DNA of 53,786 nucleotides from Conoideocrella luteorostrata. Lineage: Eukaryota > Ascomycota > Sordariomycetes > Hypocreales > Clavicipitaceae. Made by a program: the position numbers and the translations under genes. Positions 46,085 through 53,786 of the stretch are shown piece by piece (position 1 is the first letter of the stretch; each line of letters starts with the position of its first letter). The notes below the pieces were generated by a model. It saw only the letters and a list, made by a program, of their open reading frames with translations, was not told where the DNA came from and searched no databases. Location of the stretch: assembly GCA_032433595.1 (NCBI GenBank), contig JASWJB010000308.1:1-53786 (forward strand), read 5' to 3'.

Positions 46085-47657
46085 CGCAACTAGGCCTGAC
46101 TAATGACCAAGTAACGGAGTTTGGTATGATGCACTTGATTCCCAAGAGGCTTTCGCTTAGCAGAATAGGCATGAGGTGCAATGTGATTGGCTCGTTGTCG
46201 GCGGAAGATGGCTCGAGGCTGTAATTTGGTCGTAAGATAAAAAGCGAATAGCCGGTGTTCAAGTATTCAGTCTAAATTTAAGAGATGAAAACGATAAGCA
46301 AAGCTCGTGAAGACTTTTCAGAAAGAAAACTTGGGGCGGCGTAGCGATTCATAGTCAACCACCAGAAAGCCATATAGTCAGAAGACTATGAACGGCCTAC
46401 CAAGCGACGGTGAGGAGGATATTGCTCGAGCATACCAGATTGACGCCAGCTTATTATTAGCCCAGGTGCAGACCTAGCATACAAGCAGAAATGCGAAGGT
46501 TCAAAAAAGAAAAAAAAAAGACCAAACAAAAAATCCCAAGAGGTCGCTGTTAGGCTGATGGATATACCGTGAAGATGTGAAGCGAGACTGAGTTTCGTCA
46601 GTGCTGTCGCGTTTGTTGCCTCTGCCTGTCAGTAGCTTTACGAAGAGGTTTGGACGAGTCGCCCTGTGGGGCAGGCTGCCAAGCAAGTGGTCCCCGCGGT
46701 GACGCAGTGCGGGTCGCTGAAGGTCATGTCAGCCAGCAATGACCCAGCAGGGGTGCCGGGTGACGCCAGTAGCCTCGGCCGCAGCAAGTAAGTGACGGTA
46801 CAACATAACTGCGTATTCATGCTCCGTGTATCGACCCGACTTGCGCTCTGTTCATTATGTCTGCAATTTACTTACTACCAACTGCTGAAAAGGGGAATCC
46901 AGCTCTCTCTACATCTGGCTTCATGTCATCTTCTCTTGCTCCGAACATTCTTTGAAAATTGATATCTTTTTGGTTATCGACGAAAAGGAACCAGGTATCG
47001 AAGTAGCCAGTGGTTACTGTGGCGCTCCAGAGACCTCGCGCTATTCATTTTCAGGGTCCGATTTGTTCGTCGCCCCCTTGTCGCGGCACGGTGGGCTGGA
47101 ATGCTCCTCCAAGAATTCCATGCAAAGTGCAAAGACTAACATGTGGCAAGTGAATCACCGCTCCGTAGAGCAGTATCAGCCTCAAGGTGCTCCAAAGAAC
47201 TTTGTGGTTTAGATAATAACTATACTCCGTACTCCGTACAGCCACCGCAAATAGTGATAAACAGTGCGTCTGCAGCGACCTAGACACAAAAAACAGGACC
47301 GCTCCTCATTTCGCTAACACCAGCTCGTACCTAAGCCACACACTTACTCGTCACTGTGGCTAGGGCAATAGCACTCTGTATAGCCATACTTAATCGCTCA
47401 GGCGAGTGCTTGCGCACGAAATTGCCCTCCCATCCATTTGGCTAGTTCGTGGCATGCCGTGTCATGTTCAAGTAATCATTATTCGAATAAATGCCAATTC
47501 CGAGTCGTCCGAACCTGAACTGGAGCTGAACCCCTAAATCAGCATCATAGGTCGGCAAAAAGGTGTTCGACGGTGGCGCAGTGAATATATATACAAGGTA
47601 TGCTCAATTGCTGACCATAGAATATTCACACATCAAATAGAACAACAACTAGGACAG
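46085..47657. other. 1.6-kb intergenic region
   Basis: No gene was supported. It contains the J-domain gene promoter, a GC-rich patch at 46640-46800, an A-run near 46510, and two motif units at 47223-47238. A plus-strand frame at 46952-47212 has no recognised similarity. Confidence 0.45.
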
Positions 47658-48326
47658 TCAAGCCTCCCTCCCAGCCTTCTCCGCCGCCATCTTTGCCTCC
47701 ATCTTCCTCCTTGCCGCCAGAATCATCTCATCCCGTCTCTTTTGCAGAGTCGATTGCCTCTCCTCCCGGTTCGAACTCCATCCTTTCGCCTTGCCATCAT
47801 CTTGGTGAGTCTCCTCGCCGATTTTATTCATTAGGTTATATCGCGTTATCAAATCCGGCTGTGACGGCTTGTCAGCCTGTCTGATTGCAGAGGCGGTGCT
47901 TGCTCCGGTGGCAAGTTGGCCCGGCGGTGGAGGGGGTTGGAATGTAACAGGAGGCTTTTATGCGTCAAGTTAGCCAGCCGCAGGTAACTTCAAGGAATAG
48001 CCGCAATGATAACACCACATTAGATGTCAATATGTTGGAGAGGGAATTCAACTTACCGTTTCCAAACGACCAGCTAAAATGCGCTCCGTCGTGTTCTGTA
48101 TGCTCCCTCCGTTGCGTTGTAAGTCCCATAGGATGCTCCGCCTGTCCGTTTGGGGAAACATTTGTTGTATGCGCTCCACCGCCGCCTCTCGCGATCTCCG
48201 TACGTCCTCCGGTGATCTCGAGGGACGAGATGTTTGAGTTCCCGAGAAGAACAGGTAGCGTATTATCAGTCCCGATAGGAGCATGATACCCGCCAGGTAT
48301 GGAAGCGAAATCTGCTCATTAGCCAT
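47658..48326 (-). CDS. Membrane-anchored CUE-domain protein (Cue1-like, 188 aa)
   Basis: Probably the ER membrane anchor that recruits the ubiquitin-conjugating enzyme Ubc7 for ER-associated degradation, as yeast Cue1 does; this is inferred from layout. ATG 48326 opens MANEQISLPYLAG. Exon 1 is 48326-48057 and exon 2 47954-47658, giving 188 residues against about 200 in yeast. Residues 8-28 form a single hydrophobic segment (LPYLAGIMLLSGLIIRYLFF). The CUE domain follows, at about 47-88, with the signature MFPQ and the partner dileucine-like ILWDLQRNGGSIQNTTERIL. After a Pro-rich link (PPPPPGQLATG), the C-terminus is a basic, Arg-rich helix (LQKRRDEMILAARRKMEAK), where Cue1 proteins carry the Ubc7-binding region. 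Confidence 0.85.
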
Positions 48327-49158
48327 GTTGGGTCGTGCAGAGCACTATGGGCGATAAGTATGGTGCGATTCTCCTTGGGTCAGGTCAAGTTTGGTAGTTC
48401 TGAATGGAAAACGCGCGATGGCGTGTTGAAGATTTCCACAATATAACTATGCACCTAGGGCTAGCAACAATGGCCAGAAGGCAGGCTGTTGCTACTTCTC
48501 GGCGTGTTTCGAGGATCGTTGGCGTGTGGGTGGATGGGAGAGTTGCGGTGCATGTGAGGTGAAGTGGCCAGAGCCGGAACGTTCCATATCCACGGAAGCT
48601 GCAATACAGCTCAGTCAGTGGTGGAACCTCGGGTAAAACTATTCACGCCCACCAGCATGGCAGCACAACTAAGCAACCAGGCACGCGACATCATCAACAT
48701 CACGGATGCTAATCATCTTCGAAAACAAGATTACTACTTTGCACGACTCAGACCGCCGTTTTAACAGCGCAGTTCGCCTTGGAACATGATGAGACCACTT
48801 GCGAGATAGCTGCAGAATGACACAGTGGGTATAGGGTAGGGCAAATGCGTTCACAGCTTGCTGTCATACCGCCAACGGAATCTGCTGCAACGCCTGTCAA
48901 CTACATGTATTGCGAAGCACGAAACTAAGATTCACATGCCGGGCCATCAGGGCAATAATGCACCACAGGCAACCCGATAACGCCTTCAATGGTTCGATGG
49001 CCTGACTGCCATCGATATAAGTCCATATATTGCAACGGAATATTGGTACCTTGCCCCTTGATGGCTGAACGCCGATTGACCCTTTAGACCGACCTCTGAA
49101 GCATAAATCAACGGCACCGCGCAAAATCCACCCCTCTCTCTTCCTCAATTTGCTGAGA
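48327..49158. other. Intergenic, no gene seen
   Basis: About 830 bp between the CUE gene start and the NOT2 stop. Only short frames. Confidence 0.5.
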
Positions 49159-51641
49159 TTAAGGTATCGTAGGCGCTTGACTTAGCGTAGTATCCAAATC
49201 TCCGTAGAACAAGTTAAGTTCTCGCTAAGACAAAACGAGTCAGTGACCGAAAGAGGAAATTCGTACTGATCCTACGCTTACTCTGTCCTTTCGCCACTGG
49301 GTAGTGTCCCAAACGATGTAGAATCCTCGTTCGTGATTTGGGCTCAAGATCTGTGGCGTCATGTGTTCATCTTTGGTGAGCCAAATTTGGTGCTTCTTGT
49401 GCCATCTCCAGTTGCGAGAGTGCCTGTGAATTGATTAATCACAAGCTCATAGAATCCAAGCCACCAAACGCATGGTATAGACCTACAATTCTTGCGCCGC
49501 CAATTGCTGCTTGGCATCTAATGGGCAGCTGTAAAAAATCCAGAACAGCGTTTCCTCGTTGAAATTCTGTATCTTGCTCTCGATGGGCTGAACGTTGGTA
49601 ACGTTGTAGCACTCCGGCAGGCGCACCTTTGTAGCGCTCACTGTTGGTCGAGGGGGTACATCGTCGAACAGAGAGTATACTTGTGTCGTAATCATCCTGA
49701 ATTTGGTAAAAAAAAAAAAAGTTAGACGTGCCTGTTCTCGGCGGATGTAGAGGTACAACTTACTCCTGCGAGTTAACATCAAGTCCCATGGAGTTAGGAT
49801 CTACTCCAACGACCATCGAATGGTAATCTGGGTAATTGTTCATTAATGTCCGCAACCCTTTAATTCCAAATTTGTCAATATCACTCATTCCGGCGAGAGG
49901 GTCCACTGCTTCTGGAGCCTGAGTTTCCTTCCCATCCCTCAACTTTGCAGACGCATCCTCGTTCCCTATGGCGCCCAACAAATTCGAACTTGTGCTGTCC
50001 ATGGGTCCAGACTTGCTCAGACCAATATCCCTTGAAGATTTGTGCCTAGAATCTTCGTCCACTCCTGATCGTTTGAGGTCTTGACCCCGTGCCGGTCCTG
50101 TCAAAGTTAGCTACACTGCGCAGGTAAACCAAATAAGGACTGCGTCGCACCAATTCCAGGCGGTGACCTTGCATCGTTTGCGCGGCTATTAGCGGATAAC
50201 GCATTAAGCAAGCCATTCCCTCTGTGCAATCCCGGTGTTCCATGCTGAGATCCAAATGCTAATGACATCAGGTTTTGGCCCCGATCTGAGCCCATATCTC
50301 CATTTCCGGCGCCGTTTAACGGCGGGAAATCATCAACACTACTTGGTTGTCCTTGAGAAGCGGAAGATAGGTTCCCTTGGTTCCCGAATCGAAACGAGCT
50401 ATGGTTAGATGACATGCGAGATGTCCCAAACAAATCATCTTGACCACCTTGTTGAGATGAGACCGGTGTTGATTGGTTGCGTTGGATTGGACCACTTAGA
50501 TTCCTGGACCCTGCGGATGCCCACATAGATGCCGGATTCGCATTGTTGAGTTGAGAGTTATTTGATAGCGATGGGAACTCCCTACAGATCTTGTCAGCAT
50601 GTGCTCTGATTATATTAATAGCACCAAAGTAACATCAAGAAAACTGTGAACGAGGCGGGTTACTGCAGTAACGGCACAGATTTACCCCTTGACTGCCGCG
50701 GCATAATCGAGGGTAGGCGTCCTTGAGAGCGAGGGCCACGCCCCCCCAATCCCGTGGAGTTTTAGTTTGGTCATGGCACAGTTGGGAAATCGAGCGAAGG
50801 ATGAGGGTAAGACATATATGAGCGATGCTTGAGGGGACAGCTGAAATAGTGACAGAGTGAACGGAAATTGAAATATCAAGGGCGACGGCAAGCACGTACG
50901 ACAAATCCAACGGAGTGGCAGGCTGCGACCCGCTCAAGCTTTGCGCAAAGCTGACGTTTCCTCCTAGTTGTCGGACTTGGTTTCCAAAGCCAGCATTTCC
51001 CATTGGGACATTACCGCCAAAGGCCCAACCAGATCCGTTGTTTGCTATTTCCCAAAGCACAAATCGATCAGCCTATAATCGAGCGACGAAAGGTTGTAGT
51101 ATATTATGGATCCATGTTCATACCTAATTTTCCATTCGGTAGCCGATTCGAAACCGATCGCCCTTGTTGTTGTTGGTTTTGTTGTTGGCTACCAAAATTG
51201 CTAGGCATACCTCTGAGAGATTGCGGCACTGTTCCTGTGGGCGCACGCTCGCGTCAGCTAAGTTCGTTGAAAAATGTACGTGCTCGTCGGCCTAAAAGTA
51301 GAGAGAGCAATATCTCAACGGAATTCACTTCCGCGTCGCCTTCTCATTTAGTCTCCATAAATCCTTCTTGATTGATGGTTGGTCTCTAGCCAGAGACAAA
51401 CAATTCCGTTTCGGTTGTCGCTTGGCTCGTGTGGTTGTCGAGTGGTCCGATCGGGAAGGGAGTGGCTGCCTCAGCATAGGCCAAACAATTGCTGCCCGAA
51501 CAAGATGACGCACTTGACACTTCGCGGCTAGCAAGAAAAGCACCCTCGACGGGCAAATGGGTTTGGCGACGCAGTGGGAGGTATCGAGACACAATTAGAG
51601 AGCGTTGGGAGGTTTGGGTATGTCCTACCTGGCCGATTCAT
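49159..51641 (-). CDS. NOT2: NOT2, CCR4-NOT complex subunit
   Basis: A scaffold subunit of the CCR4-NOT deadenylase and transcription-regulatory complex. ATG 51641 opens MNRPG on a 13-nt first exon. Exons are 51641-51629, 51234-51124, 51044-50900, 50581-50151, 50097-49764, 49696-49487, 49423-49282 and 49224-49159, summing to 483 codons plus stop. The N-terminal half is Gly, Asn and Gln-rich (SQQQNQQQQGR-like), with EFPSLSNNSQL and VDDFPPLNGAGNGD short linear motifs common to fungal NOT2. The NOT2/3/5 domain is C-terminal: YSLFDDVPPRPTVSATKV, then QNFNEETLFWIFYSCPLDA, QELHSRNWRWHKKHQIWLT and GFYIVWDTTQWRKDRRELNL. The end is the short stretch LSQAPTIP. The intron before exon 6 holds a T-run of 12 ahead of its TTCAG acceptor. 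All exon phases agree. Confidence 0.95.
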
Positions 51642-52133
51642 GATGTTTCGTGGTCGCGTAGAGCCGTTATGTTAGGTCGCGTGATCGGCGATGCGCAAGC
51701 CTGAAGGGTATTCAATCGTTGCCTCGCCTCGTACGTAGCTGTTGGTCTTGTATATTCAAAAGTCAGAGGACGTCTTGATAAGAAGGAACTTGAGTTGGCA
51801 TCGATATTCTAGAAAGGCTAACAAGGCTAACCCGTGAGCTGCAGTCCGGATTCAAGTGGGTCCGTGCCGAGAATGGGGATAGCAGGTCCAATCACGCACA
51901 ACATCCGCCCACCGCCTACGCCAAGGCTGACCCCGACATCGCGGCCTTAAAGTAACGACATCGGCAGTTTTATCATATTGTAGACGTCACTATTAAGCCC
52001 TGCCGCTTTATATTGTGCTTTTCTTCTTTTCTTCTTGGCATTTAACCCTCCCAAAGCCTCCCCTGAAGCTGTCGCCCTCATCCATGGATCGTCAATACGC
52101 CATTCAATATAATTCATGCTGTATGTTTTACAG
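51642..52133. other. Intergenic upstream of NOT2
   Basis: About 490 bp between the NOT2 start and the stop of the COG0523 gene, with no gene. A frame at 51947-52165 overlaps the 3' end and is taken as spurious. Confidence 0.5.
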
Positions 52134-53601
52134 TTATTGAATGCTCTGGTTAAAACTCTGTGCAAACTCTTCCTCTGCCAGGTTTCTCCCTATGAAGATA
52201 ATTTTCCCCTGCCCAGGCTGCGCTTCCCTTGTCCCTGGAGGGTCACTCAATTCAAACACCTCCCTCACGCCCTGTAGCATTTTGGCCGTTCCGTCGTTCA
52301 ACACAATGCGGCCCTTGGACCGGTGAATTTCGAAAGACTCGTTGAACTCGCCACCTGGGAGTTCGCCGTCCCATAGCACGGAGCGCAGCCATCTGTCAAC
52401 ATCTTGTATCTTCGCAGGGTCAAGGGGAGGCACTGGTATTGACATGGTGGATATTGTCTGTGTAGTCAGCTGATATTCGGTTGCGTTCGACAGACAAGCA
52501 TGCTGTAGAGTACTTACAGAATCCAGATGACTGTGGCCCTTAAGTCGCTCGTCTGCTTCATTGAACTGGTCATAGGCGTGCAAGTCGAGCAAGAAGCCTT
52601 CTAGTTGGGGTACCACACTCTTCTCGGTAGTGTGTAGCTTTGCTAAGCTATTAATGGATTGAATTCGAGCTTTGACTTGCTGGAGCTCATCCTCTGTAAC
52701 CAGATCCGACTTGTTGATGACAATCACATCAGCATGAGATATCTGCACATGTGCAGTTGTCATAAGCGGCCCATGATCATGGTGATCTTCATCACCCTCA
52801 ACTTTCCCAGCCGGGTCGTCTAGACTGCGTAGCACGTTTTTCGCATCTACCAGCGTAACAATTCCGTCCAAATATATTGTACTACCCAAGCCGTCATCTA
52901 CCCAGAACAGAGGTGCAATGTTTCCAGGATCAGCTAGGCCCGTCGTTTCTAGTAGGATGTAGTCAAAGGCGCCTTTCTTTTCCATCAATGATTCTATGGC
53001 GTTTACACCCGTATCCCTACCGAGGTTAGGATGGAGTAGTTTCGAGATGTGGTACATACTTACTTAACTGAGCAGCAAATGCAGCCGTTTCCTACATCTA
53101 ACCATTCCTCTACTCTGTCGTCGCCTTGATTGACTGTAAGTGATTTCTCAATGTCAAGAGCTACTGCGGATTAGATAAAACTGCGATGAAGTGATAGAAA
53201 ACACTGCAGTGGCGTTCTTACAGTCTCCAAATTCTTAAGGCAAGAGAAATACTGGGCTGTCAGTCTTCTTCTTCTTTTTTTTTTTAAACAAATCCAATTA
53301 AACAGAGGGAGGCGAATAAGAGAACCTGCAAGACAAACCATTCATGATCACAGCAATCTTTTTGCCGTGCTGGGCAGTGAGGATATAATTCAACAACGTT
53401 GTTTTACCGGCACCCAAATAACCTAGTATAGATGATTAGCCGCACAATAATACTTGGGCAATTTTTCTCGGACACGACCAGGATTTACCAACCAGTTACA
53501 ATTGTTATGGGGACTTTCACGGTAATTTCCTCCTCATCGAGTTGCTGAACCTGCCCCGCCGTGTCAACCAACTCTGGAGGGACATCGTCATCGAAGTCCA
53601 T
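52134..53601 (-). CDS. COG0523-family GTPase metallochaperone (CBWD/Zng1-like, 374 aa)
   Basis: A G3E-family GTPase; relatives include Zng1, which delivers zinc to methionine aminopeptidase. ATG 53601 opens [18 protein letters not shown]. Exons 53601-53493, 53422-53339, 53233-53222, 53160-53064, 53016-52518 and 52457-52134 sum to 374 codons plus stop. Walker A is GYLGAGKTT, formed across the first splice. The metal-binding motif GCICCS lies just before the fourth intron, and NKSD is the guanine-specificity motif. A His-rich loop (GDEDHHDHG) and the C-terminal CobW domain ([19 protein letters not shown] to IIFIGRNL) follow. The PPELVD at the N-terminus recalls the docking motif by which Zng1 binds its client. 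Exon 3 is a 12-nt microexon supplying EFGD of the MNEFGD motif, unusual but required for the frame. Confidence 0.93.
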
Positions 53602-53786
53602 ACTCGACGTGATATCCGCTAAAGGCGATTTATGTGAGAGTTGAAATACAAACGGAAAACTTTATCTTCATGCAATTGCTCAAAGACGATACGACTCTCG
53701 TTTTCTAGAGGCTACAAAACGAAGAAGCTGCCCATTTCAAATCACGAGGGTGGATTAAACTTGGTCGAAAAAGCCCCCCCCCCCCC
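53602..53786. other. Upstream region and window end
   Basis: Probably the promoter of the COG0523 gene. The last 14 bases are all C, a likely assembly edge. Confidence 0.5.

Noticed and set aside
46640..46800. GC-rich patch as a possible structured RNA
   Set aside because: Stems can be drawn by eye but none is long or compelling, and there is no flanking promoter or conserved motif to support a call.
1..53786. CRISPR arrays, rRNA or tRNA genes
   Set aside because: No regular direct-repeat arrays were seen. I looked by eye for tRNA B-box patterns and found none with a matching acceptor stem; a covariance search could still find one.

Overview
This window looks like nuclear DNA of a filamentous ascomycete (Pezizomycotina), most likely a Sordariomycete and plausibly Hypocreales. 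The evidence is short GT-AG introns with CTAAC-like branch points, orthologues of core fungal genes (conventional kinesin, SPT3, NOT2, NMA111, IST1, AP-2 sigma, LCMT1/PPM1, a CUE protein, a COG0523 GTPase), a fungal Zn(2)-Cys(6)-type regulator, and a pseudogene with CpA-to-TpA type nonsense changes as left by repeat-induced point mutation (RIP). The species is not determinable from this alone. The window starts in an A-run and ends in a 14-base C-run, so it may be a whole contig.

Layout. Positions 1-6040 are an accessory, decayed stretch: an RCC1-like pseudogene with in-frame stops, a second pseudogene broken by one nonsense codon, a 238-bp dispersed repeat, a MITE-like element with 102-bp perfect terminal inverted repeats, and a short coding-like peptide present twice in inverted orientation. 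Positions 6041-12742 hold a Zn-cluster transcription factor gene with an unresolved, possibly broken exon junction, an unknown 213-aa gene, an AT-rich gap, and an MFS transporter gene with an apparent N-terminal frameshift. From 14202 to 32733 there is a compact housekeeping block: multipass membrane protein, kinesin-1, LCMT1, SPT3, FUSC-type ER transporter, AP-2 sigma, zinc-knuckle protein, IST1. A second repeat island (32937-33849) holds a MITE-like element with 48-bp inverted repeats and an inverted second copy of the 238-bp repeat. It is followed by a second, distantly related MFS transporter. From 36498 to 53601 all genes are on the minus strand: NMA111, a Myb/SANT-like protein, a J-domain protein, a CUE protein, NOT2 and a COG0523 GTPase.

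The genes do not form an obvious pathway or metabolite cluster; no backbone enzyme is present. Functionally they cover vesicle and endosome traffic (kinesin, AP-2 sigma, IST1), SAGA and CCR4-NOT gene expression (SPT3, NOT2), protein quality control (NMA111, J protein, CUE protein), PP2A methylation (LCMT1) and metal handling (COG0523). Exon models were built by hand from splice consensus, reading-frame continuity and family similarity; for most genes the exon lengths sum to an exact open frame.

The least explained signals are: (1) the palindrome TACGGAGTACTCCGTA and its half sites, seen many times between genes and never inside an assigned exon; it also sits inside a repeat family whose reading frame ends in a conserved coding-like tail; (2) a 16-codon peptide in two inverted copies whose differences fall mostly at third codon positions; (3) long homopolymer A/T tracts inside introns, including an apparent 34-nt intron made mostly of 19 A.
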